The notes under the pieces are model-generated. The model saw nothing but the letters and a program-made list of their open reading frames with translations, ran no database searches and was not told where the DNA came from. The position numbers and the translations under genes were made by a program. From NCBI RefSeq assembly GCF_000699445.3, contig NC_067202.1:10349458-10413457 (forward strand): a stretch of 64,000 bases of DNA, in the 5' to 3' direction. The DNA comes from Schistosoma haematobium. Its lineage: Eukaryota > Platyhelminthes > Trematoda > Strigeidida > Schistosomatidae. The first letter of the stretch is position 1; each line of letters begins with the position of its first letter. Of this stretch, positions 49,101-61,565 are shown in pieces.

Positions 49101-52100
49101 ATTAATTATTTTTTAGATGAATCAAAATTCACCGTTCAAAATTATCATTCCTCTTCTAATCATCATACAACAACAAAATTGAAAAATGAAGTCTGTTGCC
49201 CTTGTCGTTTAATCAATTCTCGTGTAACACAACAAAGAAATTATCCGCGGGACACAGGACAAACATGCAATTCTGCAACACCACTAACAACTAACGTAAC
49301 AGAGGCAATCGCAAAGCAAACTATTGTAAGTTTTAGTTTTCAAAATTCATATTATTTTAATGAATTTTCGGTACGTTGTATGTCTGTGTTCACGCATTTG
49401 TAATAATCTGTTATTATTTGTTATACTAATCATATGTGAAATGACAGGTACATAGTTGGATAATTGAAAACAGTTTCCTGATCTTTTGCGGACTCTCCAC
49501 CCTCAGCCGTACCAGGGCATTTGGGGGCGATATCACCAGATCTCATTTTTGGTTTACATTTAATCACATTCAAGCGACAGATAGGTATTTTCCTTAGCAA
49601 TCCAACTTCTTGTAAGTATATAATGATGCTTTTCACTGAATTTAGTCATTTTGCAGTCGATAATCATTCTGTTGTTTAATTAAAGTCTATGTTATGACAT
49701 CAGCATAACTTTTTTCTCATAGGTGGAGCCTTACATACCAACTTTAATACTTACATAAAGATCCATTAACTAAATACTTGTATTTTTTCTATTTTTGCAT
49801 ATAACTAACATTGTAGAATACTTACATGCTAACTTAAGCCTGCTGCTCATCATTGGGCATGCCATCAAAAATACCTTTATGCAGCAATGTATATCAGCTA
49901 GTGATTTGTGAAACTCAAGATATTTAATTGATTTTATGATTTTCTCATTCTAGTGTTATTCATTTATCGACTGCACAAGTTAATATATTCCTCTTTGATC
50001 CACACTTTGGTTGTTTGAGAACCAGTTATAACCAACTGCCTGAACCCAAGGAGAGCAAATTCTGAGCCCTATGAATAATCATTTAAAAGTTCAGTGCTCT
50101 AACCAGTAAATCACCACTCCAATTTGTATATTCAGCTTTCGCGTATAAAATCCATTTGACAGTTAACATCATATTGTCATCTCTTCATAATCATTTATAT
50201 AGAAATTTCAGAAGCAACGTTTGCTTCGAGATTCTATTTTGCTCTGATACTTAAAATGAACATAAAATTCATATCAGATATACATGCAAATGTACTAAAC
50301 CGTGTAATATATTTACTGGTATTATGTACTTTTATTACAAACCTGTAGACGAAGTCAACACAAATCACACTAGATACTAAACATGTACTTAGCTATCTCA
50401 TGTGATTTATAGTTAGAGAAAACTTGACTTTTTCTATACTCTGAAACAAATAGTTGTTTTGTTTTCTACATTCAATTAGTAGATGAGATGTGAATTCCTC
50501 TCTGTTTTTGTGTTCTTTGTTGGTAGGTACAATAGTTAAATATTCTGTTTTCGTTCTGTCTGAGCGCTCGCTTTATGCTTCTTATTGCTATTGTAATTAT
50601 CATAGTACGAAGCCTTATTATTCACCTTAATTACAACTGTCCTAAAAGCTTGATATCTGTAGGTTAAATTTCTTAAAAAACTTTTCTCTCCTTCATCTTA
50701 CTCGTTTGAATTAAAATTAGTAAGTATTATTTCTTTAGTTAGATTATTATATGTAAATCAGTCGGTCAGAATTGAGAAAATCTCCTCTTGAGTTTTTGCA
50801 TGAAATTCAAAGATGAATAACTGTCATCTTAGATCACATGAAAAGTCGATCAGAAATATATTTTGGTGATGCTCAAAACATTTTACAATTATTAAGAATA
50901 GTTCCTATTTTTGTTATTCTAGACTAAAAATGAGTGTTAAATGTATCAAAATCCTCATTTTTTTCGTATGTAGACCGTGAATAACATGTTAATCAATCAG
51001 TTTGCGTTTCAACTTTGTTAATAGTGAACTCTCAAACAAACAAATTTGTTAGATGTTCATTGAATAGTAGACGATCGAGTGAAGTTTGAATAGCAAGATA
51101 GATGACTATCTTCATGCTTGAATTCCGTATATCGATAAAGAGATATAATTCACTTTTCTTTGCTCTTAAAAAAGTTGGTTAGTACAGAGTTCCTATAGGG
51201 GATGATTAATTTTCTATGAAACTACTTAGGATTATGAGGAAGGTTCAAAAAGAAAGCTTAAGAGTGATTATTTACATACAGATTCGTAAGGTTATATAGT
51301 GATATTTTCACAGTATTTAGATTGCATAATTGTCAACAAACCTTTAGAAAAATACTGATCAACTACTTGAAACTACTCAGTCAGTAAGTAACAACGTAGA
51401 ACTTCGTACGTACGTACATCAGTTCGAGTTGCCATACCACATTAGCGCAGAGATGCAGTTGTCGATTCAAATTTGGTAGTGGTAGTAAGAGTATATACAG
51501 TAATCGGAAAGATTAGCGTTTGAAGATGTTATTCAAGGAGTATAATCCAGTGAAATAAATTTGGAAAGAGAAAGAGAGATATGGAGAATCCAGGAGATTA
51601 GAATTTGGGAGAACACAAAGAGTGGATGCACCTGTGCCATTGCAAACGATTTTGAGCCATGTCATTCAAGGTCTCTAACCATCGGTTGCTATCATCTCGT
51701 GGATCCCAACCAGGTAGTCTACACCTACCAACATGACTCAGTCCACTTGTCAGTGACTTTTTGGATTTGTGCCACGTTTTGGTCTGGGCGCTCTTAGCTT
51801 TCTTCCAGCCTACTCCTACACCATAAAACTACTAGACTCTAATAGGTATCATCACTCTTATTACGAAACATTTTCGATTTATATATATTCTGCTCATTGT
51901 CTGGAAAGTGACTAAAAAATTACTTGGTCGTTTTAACTTTGGTGTTGGCTCATCTATATATTTTAGTTTAACCCTTTTTCTGTTGGACTGTTGGTGTATA
52001 CTTTGATATTTATCAAAAATTATTCTTTATTGTGGGCATTTCTGTTTTGCCAATGTATCTTTAATGGATGTGAACAGTGTCGGAAGTGAAATTTCAAAGT

Positions 52101-55100
52101 TTCTGTTCTATCAGTGTATTAACTTCACTATGAATTGATGATATACTTCGTGATTTAGTTAGCATTTCTATGCTACTAGATCACCTAATCTATAGAATGT
52201 CAATATTGAGCTAGTGGACTAATCGTTAAAGCATGTGGATTTTAATCACTAGGTATCAGATTCAAACCCACACTCCATCTACTTTCATTTCGGGCAATCA
52301 AGTTATCATTAAGCTTTAAACAAAAAATATAACTCAAAATGAAGTTCATGAGTATTGACTTGGCCACTGAGTTACATCAATGATTTAGTTAATTGACCGA
52401 AAGCATAATCATTATCTGACAAGTGCCAAATTGTTTTCATTTATCCATGAGTGTTATAATAGAGGTTTACTAGGACAGCTGAATATTTTTCGGCATATTG
52501 ATAATTTAACTTATTACATGAAAAGACTTATTATTCATTATGTTGTTAATTCCGTTTCATAAATTTTATGAAAATAGTTTATTGATTGATTTATGACCTT
52601 GTATTTTAGCAGCTGATTACAGTTATAAACATGCTGTATTATAGAAGATTTTCCCAATTTAATAGTAGGCTTACTTCACTTCCTGTATAAACTGAAGTTA
52701 GTCTGTTCAATTTCCTAAAATAAAATTGGCAACATGGAGCAATGTAGCGGAATGGTTATTTTTCATCTAACTATGATGGACGGATGTAGTCTTTTTTATT
52801 GATTACAAGTCATTGTCTCCAAAATCTCATTGTTAACTACAAGAAAGTAAAGACTTTTATTCGTTGATGAAATTACTAGCTTTTCTGCCTGCTGTATATT
52901 ATGTTGGGTCTTGGCAAAACACATGTATTTTCTCGGTGGTTTGATTATCTGCTTTTGACATTCAATTTTAATCTGTTGAGTTTTCGGAGCGATAAACTGT
53001 TCCATTTATCAAGTTTACAACATTCACATAGATATCATCGACTTAAATAATATAATAACTGAAGACCCAATGTATTAGGTTTTAGTCATAAAACTTCCGT
53101 TTGATTAATCTGTCAATGGGAAACGTTTTTTTTCAAACTTATGGGAAATTATTCAATTTTAGAAAATCACGTTAATTGGCTGCAAAGAAAAATGCGTTTA
53201 GAAAGCGTTTACTTACTAAACTGATTAGTTCCATAAGATGTGTTCATCGTTTTCAATGAGATCTAATTAAAAATAACATTGTCCGTGTATATGTGTGCTG
53301 TTCTAGTTTTCTTCAGCTCAACAACTTTCATCTAACATTTCTTCATCTTGCATTAAATTATTCATAAAGTTGGTGCATGTTTATGTAAACCTTTCAGTCT
53401 TAGTTAGAAAATTGTTTCCTACTTTTGTCGGTAACGCTAAACTATACTCAAGGCCTTGAATTTTTTTTTCTGGTTAGCGTTTATTTAGCGAGTTAGTTTT
53501 CTACGGGATGGGGACGCTAACCCTATACCCAACCCTCCTTTATCCGGGCTTGGGACCGGCAGTCGCCCCCGGAGGGACTCCAGGTGGAGTGAAAATAGCT
53601 AATTTTTAAACGCAATCACGGATAGCCTGGTGCCAGAAACCATGTTTTTTTTTACTGGATTTCGTATTTTGGCTAATTTAAATGGCTATATGGTCGTCGA
53701 TGACTTTTAGAACTACGGGCTTTTGAAAAATAAGATTTTATATAACTATGGACAGAAAATGACATGCAGAGAAGGTATAATTTTCAGAGATGAGGTTGTT
53801 TTACAACACACTTCATGCTGGGCAAAGACGTCTATGGGAAACGCCTTTTTCGAATGATCGAATTTATAAGTCTACATAACCTGTATTATGATTGTTAGGG
53901 TTCGTATGTAAGAGTTACGGTATTCGGGTTACCATTTTTCTGCAATATTCGATTCATTTGCAACTGCTGCATCCTGGCTAACGTTTAATTGGTTAATCTC
54001 AAAAACCTGTGATTTCCATCAGTAAAGTTCTATCCTATTCACCCTAAATATGACTCCTTTTTGACATTTAATTCAGTATTTTAAGTGAATTTTCAAACTG
54101 TGTATTCGTTAGCTAATAAATAAGTTTTATAATTATCAGTCACATACATTCCCTGAATGCAAGATGGTTTTACTGTGATTAATAATAACTCAGAATATCG
54201 GAAATGACACAGATTTAGATCATCAGCGGGTTGTGGCCAAGAAGAAACTAAAACTAAGCGAGCACTGGACAGGTATTTTTACAAATTTGAATACACCCTT
54301 CCTTCGATTTGCTGACAAACTTAACGAATTCAAAATAGTTCTCAGTAATAGTTTCTAAACCTTATAAGATTTACTCCCCAGCTATTCACATAAACTGGAG
54401 TATCATTTAAAACTAGAAAGCGTTGTATAGTTGTTTATTCTTGTTTGATGCCGGTGATATTCATACAATTATTGTCTGCTGATTGCTTCACTATCTCGTG
54501 AATTGACTGTCGATTGGTCGCAAATTATTGATGTAGAAATCTGGAGTTTCTAGGCTCCATTCGTATCAAGGTCGTGTTCAGTTTCCTCTGGTTTTCATTG
54601 GAGAAAACCCATCTACAAACAATTTGTTTTTATTCATCAAGCATACTTGTTGGTTTTTTTTCTTTCAAATAGTCGTACCCTAAATATTTCTCTTCTTAGC
54701 GCAGATGACATTTTCAATTAATTGTGTCAAATAGTCCAGGGTTTATTTTGATTATTTATGTGAATTTGTTTACTTATTTATGGGATCACTTAGTCGCGTG
54801 ACTCATATACCTTTTATGTGACTCAATATGAACCATGACAATAACCTTGATACATGAAAAATTAATTCATAATCAATAGAATGTTCATTATCTCCTAAAC
54901 TTTTTATTTTTTTCAATTTTATGCATCTTAACTTGGATGAGTTGGTTTTCACAGTTTTAATTCTAATTATAGTTTGATTCACTTATTCGTAAAATATTGT
55001 TATGTATTATCTATAAGAGTGATTGGGAATTGGATTCCACATACTTCATTAATCTTATTTATCACTCGTATAGTTTGGTTTACCTGGTACTATAGTAAAT

Positions 55101-58100
55101 ATTCATGTTGTAGTTAGTTTGAATTGAGTCTAGGCTATTACTGTATTTGATTATATGTTTATTATTTTACATGAGTTAGCTGTTGTTATAGGCTCGTTCA
55201 AGCGTGTTTTTGAAAATGGAGAGAGATTATCTATACTTCGTGTATTTTTTGAATAAATCAATGAACACTCCATAGTTGATTGTTGTAAATAGGATCAAAC
55301 CGACATAATGAACCTAGACTTGTTTTTGTTTACCGAAAAGTATTTTAAGCATATTCTTGTACAATCCTCTATATAATTCCGCGAGTGAGATTTTCGTGCC
55401 CTTCCGTACCCGTATTTATGTGTTTAAATAAATAAAGTTAGTCAATTAGTTACTGTGGTAAATTATTATTGACTACATTTAAGAGTGATATCTATCAGGA
55501 AAATATACCTGGTGACAAATCGACGGAATGTTTGACTATCTACATAGTTTTCTAACTGAAAAGGATTTCAATCTTTCATTGTTCTTATCTTTCTTAATAA
55601 TTCATCAAAACCTATCCTTAAACTGATTATGATGAACAAAGTTTAACATATATCGGATTGCATAGAGTAGAAATTGACGGAGTAATTTAAAAAAAAACAT
55701 TGGGAATAAAGGTTGGATCAAAAGTAAATCACTCACGGAAATTCGTACCAGGCTTCACATTGATTACGACTGACTAATTGTAGTGATGACTGGTTTGTGC
55801 TCACTGGGTTCAGATTTTTATTTTTGTTACTTTTACATTCATTGACACTAAAATGTAATTCATTCACCAGGTAAAATTTAGGTAGTCAGATGTGAACCGT
55901 AATGTATATGTGTGACCGCTAGTCGGTCAATCATCATCAACGTAAAACATAGTATAAGTATGTGTTAGCTCAAATGACCGTACTATGGCTAGTGATACTC
56001 TCCAGTACAGAAATAGGAGTAAATAGACTAGCTTTAAGATGTAGGTCCATTGAAATAATAATCTTGTTAGTTATTTCAATGAAATAGCATTTAAAAAATA
56101 CCAACGGTATTGAATCATTGTTCATCACAGAGTACTAAAAAGCCTTGACATCTTACACAGGAAACGTGTGATAGTTGTAATTATGTTAATTATACATTTA
56201 TTTTACTGGTAATTAATGGAGGATTTGAATTGAACCTGAATATATTTGTTCGCCGGTAACGTGAGAAATCTTCACTTGATTTGCAGTCTTTTCTAGCCAC
56301 TATGTATGCTACTAACTAATAAGACCGGATGAGGAGCTGTATCGTCGAATGTTGCACAAATATGCTTACAAATCGTGTTTTTTACATGGACAGATTGATC
56401 CCGACATAAACATGGACGTTTGGTAACTTTCTCTGGTTAAGTTACTTGCATCCAATTCACAATGTAATTATAAGACACTATGTAGTTTGTCTAGTTTCCT
56501 CAGTAATATCAAATTTTACACAGCTTTGTGTTTATTGTTTCCCGGATTAATAGATTTTATCACTTAAATTACTCAGTGTTAAATCTTGAATCTCTGTAAT
56601 CAACTAAGCCTCAGGGTTCACTCACCAACCAATCCAGTTTGATAAGTTTCTCTTTTTTGTACAAAGGTATGGATACCAATGTAAAATGAGTAAATGGTCA
56701 TTTCCTTTATTTAACTATTTAGTTTCCAAGTTATAAAACAGAATTCTATAAAACCTTCACTTTCACTATTCCCATTTATATGGCTGGTTAAAGAGCGTAT
56801 AGGTGTTTTCAAAGATACAGTCATAATCATCGGGTCATTGCTCACAAGCATTTCGTTGACTCTTCAACTTCTTTCCATACTAACAGTGTTGTGCTCAAGA
56901 TTAAATAAGTAACTATCATCGGCCTTACAATGATCTTAAAAGTAAAATTATCTTCAGTTTTTGGATCCTATGTTCTGTGATTTTCAGATGCATGAACCTA
57001 TTGCAAGTCTATTCAGGTTTATTGATTGTATGGAAAATATGTATACAATCTAGTTTATCTTTATTTTCTGTAATAAATTATTCATTTACATCAAGTGCAG
57101 TCGGAATCATCAATAACTGGGTGGAGATTCTCAAGGTCTCTTTTTTAGTCATTCAGTAACGGTGGTAAATTATAGTTACAGGAAATTTTTTTCAGTCCAT
57201 TTAACTAACTGAATATTACAGCCAATTGTTTCTGGTTTCTGATATTTAAAATTAGTCAATTGAGATAACATTCAATGTAGGTTTTTTCTCGTCGTTGTTT
57301 TCGAAAAGTCCATAAACCAAATAGACTGGATCATATCAACAAATCACTTTTCAGTAAATTGACTAATCTTCGGAGTTTTTCATGATTTTTATTACTTACC
57401 CTGTTTTTGTGTGTTAAGTAACGTTGACATTTTTCAAAATGCTTTTTAGTCTTCAAACCATCCTTTAAATGTTCATGGACATGGAGATAATCATACAAGT
57501 AATCGAGATTCTGTTTCTTCAAGATCTAGTTGGGCTCGTAGCATATTTGAACGTTTACGAGCTTCATCATTAACATCATCTACTAATGAGTCGAAAGCAC
57601 ATCATAATTCTAATGGTCAAAATGAATTTTTATTTCGATTCAAAGAGCACAATAGTAACCATAGTCATAGTGTAAATATATCATCTGATGTAATTGATCC
57701 CAGGCGTTTACCAAAAGCTCATGGACCTGCAAGTAATTGTTTGGAATTTTCTAAACGACCTTTGCAAAAGTCCAATAACCATTTACATTCGAAATCGATT
57801 CCAGTATCTTCAACACATGCTGATTTGATGTCTCCTGGTCTATCGAATTCGTTACAATCTTCTATCATCAATAATAATCATAATAAACACAGAAAACGTA
57901 TTCGCTGGGTATGTTTCAAGTTATGTTTACAAAAATAACTGAAAACTAAAAATATAAATTTTTTGCTTATATACTGAATTCGTTTTTTTGGGACAAGGTG
58001 TTGTTTGAGATTCTAACTAGATTTCATGGTGATTGTCCGATTATTCCAATTTTGAGTGATGTACTTAGCAGCAATATTAATAGTAATAAGAGATTTGTTT

Positions 58101-59667
58101 GATACCATAAATTTCGTTACATGTAAGGAGTTTCAGTGCGATTTCCTTTCGTTTCCTCAAAGGGTAGACAAGAAAGAAAGTATATCAACAACCAGTGTTT
58201 TTGTTTGAATTTCACAGTAGTGAACATTGTAATAAGTTGTAATGGGCATATTAAAAATGCATTCGAATCCATACAGTAAGGGTTCATAACCGTTATTCAT
58301 TCACAAATAAATATAGAATAGGAGGGTTTATTGCAACATTTGAACAGTTAAAAACAGAAATGGTAGATAGGTTTAGGCAGGAATTCAACTATAGAAAAAT
58401 CAAAACCAAATGAAAATGATATTTCCAATTATAATGGAAGAAGAGAAAAGACTAAACAGAACAATTGGAACTAGTATCTTCAACAGAAAAATCATCAAGT
58501 GTTTACAAATGAGGAAATTATGTCGACTGAATGAGTTTTTACTACTGAAATTAATTTCATATTATATCGTGTAAAGTTTGTAATTACAGGATCCTACAAT
58601 TTTTTTGTTTGGGCTGATAATTGTCATGGTTTAATGATAGCGAATGACCAGGTTTTGGATTTAGTTATTTTAACACATAAATATTGGTACAAAGGTGCAC
58701 CAAATGCGTATGCGCCTCACAAATCTTATTTGATATGTATGAGGGCTGTGATACTGCCCGGGTGCCCAAACCGAAGTAGGTGGTTTTCTTAGGGGGTCAC
58801 ACCCTGAGCCTTCGACCTAAAGGTCTGATCCACAAGGCAGTGGAGCAACGTAAAGCGATGCATTCCCATGGTAGCCGGTGACCAACGATTAGTTCATACG
58901 CCCTTTGTTTATTTGAGGATACTGGAGACCATGTGCACCATTGGTTTGGAATCAGAGTTTTCGAACTCCCCTAGGTGGACTCTCGATGTCCACCAACCCG
59001 GTTAAAGCGCCGGATATTCTCTTTTCGTTCTCTCAATTTCGTAAACGACACCTCCACGAGAAAGCAATGAGTAGGACTTCCCTGGCAGAGGCTATACACG
59101 CGTGGCCATGTGAAAGCATTTCGAGATGGAGAGCGAACTCTTTCCACTCTCGGCCGTACCAGGGCATTGTTAGACGAGTGAAGAATATTGGGATTATACG
59201 TCATTCACTTCCAAATGTAATCAACTTTTAATTATCATGGTTTATTTCTTGTCCCGACTTATAAGTAGTATGATTTTTCATGTGCCAAACTCTGAATAGA
59301 TTTTCTTGATGTATCGTATAACCAACTCATCAGGCGTTCACGTACATTCTAACTGCCTTGGTTTTTGAAGTCTTATGATTATTAACGTCAATTCGACAAC
59401 TTCAACATAGTAGATTAGAGGAAAAACTAATTACCTGTCAAATATTTCAACGTTTCCTATCTTATTCGAATTTTGTTGCCTATTATTAATCACTTTTAGC
59501 TTAAGTGTCTATTTGTATTTCATGGTTCCATATGTGTTTAAATTTGTTAGACTGAAGTGGATAAAGCGTTTGTTTGTTTTAAAAGCTTTTATATTTAACG
59601 TATTTTTTCTATATGCAGTTCAGTCATTCAACTTCATGTGATACTGGACCTGGCGATCCAACTTTAG
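46012..59667 (+). CDS. Five-exon gene, unrecognised Ser/Asn/His-rich protein
   Basis: Exons 46012-46104, 48176-48335, 49117-49325, 57450-57908 and 59619-59667 all have AG acceptor and GT donor edges. Their reading phases agree at every junction (0, 1, 0, 0), giving about 323 residues. The N terminus is acidic and Ser-rich. The central part has a Cys-rich CCPC motif, and the fourth exon encodes a Ser/His/Asn-rich region with WARSIFERLR and a basic HRKRIRW end. I recognise no domain and no signal peptide or membrane segment. The gene continues downstream because the last exon ends in phase 1. Introns of 0.8-8 kb carry repeats, as is usual for schistosomes. Confidence 0.6.
46428..46478 (-). repeat. 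tRNA-like SINE head, degenerate
   Basis: Minus strand GCTGTGGCTTAGCGACTAGAGCAGC resembles an A box and anticodon arm of a tRNA-derived SINE. No B box was found. Confidence 0.35.
47040..47390 (-). mobile_element. Sm-alpha-type retroposon, rearranged and decayed
   Basis: Hammerhead and tRNA-like head (GGTCAGTGGTAAC...GGTTTGAATCC) lie on the minus strand. The tail-like piece at 47340-47375 (ATGTATATATGTCTATAAGAGGTCTT) reads on the plus strand. The tail is therefore inverted relative to the ribozyme, as at 33.96 kb. Confidence 0.55.
47088..47142 (-). ncRNA. Inactive hammerhead remnant (Sm-alpha type)
   Basis: Minus strand: CTGAATA core (G lost), AGTCC/AGGG stem, GAAAAACGCGCGTCCTG. The core and the GAAA box are both damaged. 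Confidence 0.6.
47500..47934 (+). repeat. Interspersed repeat R-A, plus-strand copy
   Basis: Begins CCACTGCCAGGGAAGTTC (about 80 bp of the head missing) and ends with a GTGTTTATGTGTTTGAATAAATAAA-type tail of (TAAA) units at about 47910-47934. This fixes the orientation of the family. Confidence 0.75.
48176..48335 (+). CDS. Exon 2
   Basis: Acceptor ATTCATCACAG, donor GTGTGT. 160 nt starting in phase 0 and ending in phase 1. Encodes a Ser/Ile/Pro-rich stretch (SCSSSIIPDEVSSRF). Composition is more protein-like than the flanks. Confidence 0.55.
48336..49116. other. Intron 2
   Basis: AT-rich, no repeat recognised. Confidence 0.45.
49117..49325 (+). CDS. Exon 3
   Basis: Acceptor TTATTTTTTAG, donor GTAAGT. 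209 nt completing the split codon of exon 2 (G plus AT gives Asp) and ending in phase 0. Contains EVCCPCRL. Both splice sites are strong. Confidence 0.65.
49485..49541 (-). repeat. R-A head fragment
   Basis: Contains CAGCCGTACCAGGGCATT, matching the 5' head of the R-A copy at 59.15 kb in the same orientation. Only about 55 bp. Confidence 0.5.
50044..50130 (-). repeat. tRNA-like SINE remnant
   Basis: Minus strand GGAGTGGTGATTTACTGGTTAGAGCACTGAAC resembles a tRNA 5' half, followed by a possible B-box remnant. Possibly the same SINE class as 44.43 kb. Confidence 0.4.
51585..51795 (-). pseudogene. Non-LTR retrotransposon RT C-terminal fragment
   Basis: Minus-strand translation shows a TTWLG-like, RWLETLNDMAQN and a QWHRCIH-like stretch, a common C-terminal signature of trematode non-LTR RT proteins. 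Recognition is from motif memory and the fragment is short. Confidence 0.4.
52206..52380 (+). mobile_element. tRNA-derived SINE-like element, second copy
   Basis: Degenerate A box (GTGGACTAATCGTTAAAGCATG) and B-box area (ATCAGATTCAAACCC), with a body aligning to 44.43-44.60 kb in the same orientation. Confidence 0.5.
53461..53598 (-). repeat. Isolated RTE 5' UTR fragment
   Basis: Matches 38.25-38.38 kb (CTGGTTAGCG..., AGCGAGTTAGTTTTCTACGGG, CCGGGCTTGGGACCGGCAGT) with the same outer boundary (AGGTGGAG versus AGGCGGAG). No RTE coding sequence follows. An isolated 5' end is unusual for a LINE. Confidence 0.7.
55395..55437 (+). repeat. R-A 3' tail fragment
   Basis: CGTATTTATGTGTTTAAATAAATAAA matches the 3' end of R-A, severely 5'-truncated. 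Confidence 0.5.
57450..57908 (+). CDS. Exon 4 (largest)
   Basis: Acceptor TGCTTTTTAG, donor GTATGT. 459 nt, 153 codons, phase 0 at both ends, with no stop. The long open frame in AT-rich DNA with sharp splice edges is the strongest single piece of evidence for the gene. Encodes SSRSSWARSIFERLR and a C-terminal basic cluster. Confidence 0.75.
57909..59618. other. Intron 4
   Basis: Contains an antisense R-A repeat; otherwise AT-rich. Confidence 0.5.
58664..59172 (-). repeat. Interspersed repeat R-A, full-length-looking copy
   Basis: Runs in element orientation from GCCCTGGTACGGCCGAGAG to GTACCAATATTTATGTGTTAAAAT. It gives the best view of the head. It lies antisense inside intron 4. The 5' head is GC-rich compared with the rest. 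Confidence 0.72.
59619..59667 (+). CDS. Exon 5 (49 nt)
   Basis: Acceptor TTTCTATATGCAG, donor GTTAGT. It is in frame with exon 4 (FSHSTSCDTGPGDPTL) and ends in phase 1. Confidence 0.6.
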
Positions 59668-61565
59668 GTTAGTTTAAACATATTTACAACTTTATGTTAT
59701 GTTGTATTATTAAACTGAATGCATATCATTTGTCAGCTTAAGGGTCTGTTTTACTAGAGAATTAACTGGAGAAACATCTACCTAACTGTTAAATTATACG
59801 ATGTAGAAGCTGAAAAACAATAAAATGAACACTTAAAGCTATCATCTTTATGCTGGAACATTGGTGCTCTTTTCCTGCTATTGCATGATTGTGGGAAATT
59901 GGCTGTTGTTTTCGACCATTGAGGTATCACATTTTAGGTTCACCAACCTCTTTTATTCAGTAGTCCCTTCTTGTAAAATAATACTGCTACACTGTTCAAG
60001 TTCCCCGAGGATTCTTGCCCGAATATAAGTTGTCCTCAGGTGAGCACTGGCTGCAGAAAAGTGTGAGACATTGAATTGGTCATCTGTCATAGATGTCAGT
60101 CTTAACTGTCGACATTCTCGTTTCACAATTCCTGTGTATTTTACCTAGTCATCTGGTTCTCTCTTTTAACACTGATATTGGATATTAAGCAAAGATTCGT
60201 GAATTGATTTTAGTGGTTCCATCAAATATAAAGTCTTGTATAAGCTTTGTAAGAATTAGGCTGCTGTACCGTTCACGTTGTCATACTGAGTTTTCGTAAA
60301 ACCACTCGAACTCTTGTAGCATCACTCAATTTGAAAATATCATTACAGATCTTCGTACTGCTTAAACCATGTGAACCACAAGTAGAACCAGCTGAAGCTT
60401 TAAAATGAAGCTCAAAGATAATGTTAATTACTAAGTGTTTGTGAATTACTTGCAGCGCTATGGATACTGGGTTTTGCTAACAAACACACATTTCCTTCAT
60501 AAGAACTCCCATTATGAGCTAGTTTGTTGAAGATTATGATGATGTTAATGAGTAAGTAACTTTTCAATATGGAAGATAAGCTTGTATTTCAAATTTGGTT
60601 TTAAAATTTCTTCCGGTTAAATTATAAATTTTAATTTCAGGTTAGTTAAACCCACTGGATGTGTATCTCTAATTGGGTTATAAATAAATATGAATGTTTT
60701 TTTAACGTGTTTAGGTCAGTTTCAAATGTCCCGGGTTATTGTTACATTGATTTTAATTTAATAATAATGATTATAATTATTACCATTAATAATATTCACT
60801 GTTACCTTTTTTATGAACCAAATTACTGTGCAGTTGAAAATCTATTGACACAGATTGTTATTTCTGACCTCTTCTCCTACATGTTGCTTAAGCTTATTTT
60901 CACATTGAACCATGTTATCTGTCTTTATTCCAAAGTCTTGCAGGAAACTTATAAGTACCGATGTATGTCTTTGTATTCTTGAATCGGTCTTCTTATTTGT
61001 GTTTGTAGTCTAAGTTGAGCCATGCGAATTTCATATCTGACTTTTGTCAATTACGTAGTTGCTGCATCAACAAAGTTATTGAAGGATGTAAGACAGAGAA
61101 ATCTGTACATTTAGTTTAACTTACTCAAGAATTCACTTGTCTTATTCATACAACCAGTTTGTTATTTCACTGCAATTAATATGATTGAATGTTTTTTGTG
61201 CATATCTTAATTTTACACAAATTAATTACTCGTCATCAGTGTGTAGAGGATTTAAAACTGTCCGTATCGCTGAAACTATGACCAAAAAAGCATGACTTGT
61301 TGACCTATTATTTGGACACACGTGTCCTACTTAGCTTTGGATAATGTTTTAATAACATAAAATAACAGGATATTTTACCAGGCCTGTTCAGAAAACACTA
61401 TAGTTATGTTGGTAACAGAATAGTAAAGGATATTGATTGAGAAAAAGTAAACAATGATTAGTCATACGATACGTATAATCCCCTGTGAGGGCTTAACTAA
61501 AAGGGTCGGTATCTTAGTCCACTGAACCTAGTGTAACCTATGTATATATGTGTATAGATGTTGAC
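59668..61565. other. Downstream of exon 5, no further exon seen
   Basis: AT-rich. No exon with the required phase was found. Possibly a long intron. Confidence 0.35.

Larger units (their letters stand above)
49326..57449. other. Intron 3 (about 8.1 kb)
   Basis: Carries fragments of R-A (49.49 and 55.40 kb), tRNA-like pieces (50.04 and 52.21 kb), a non-LTR 3' end (51.58 kb) and an isolated RTE 5' end (53.46 kb). Because flanking exons meet in phase 0, no extra exon is required, but small exons could be missed. Confidence 0.4.

Noticed and set aside
52796..53005. 69-codon minus-strand frame
   Set aside because: Reasonable composition but no splice context, motif or repeat link, and it lies inside a long intron; chance is likely.
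53461..53598. HDV-like ribozyme at the RTE 5' end
   Set aside because: I tried to fit the nested double pseudoknot to the first 80 nt and could not; only small hairpins form.
57331..57522. 63-codon minus-strand frame
   Set aside because: It overlaps the start of exon 4 and its acceptor on the opposite strand; the plus-strand exon explains the region better.
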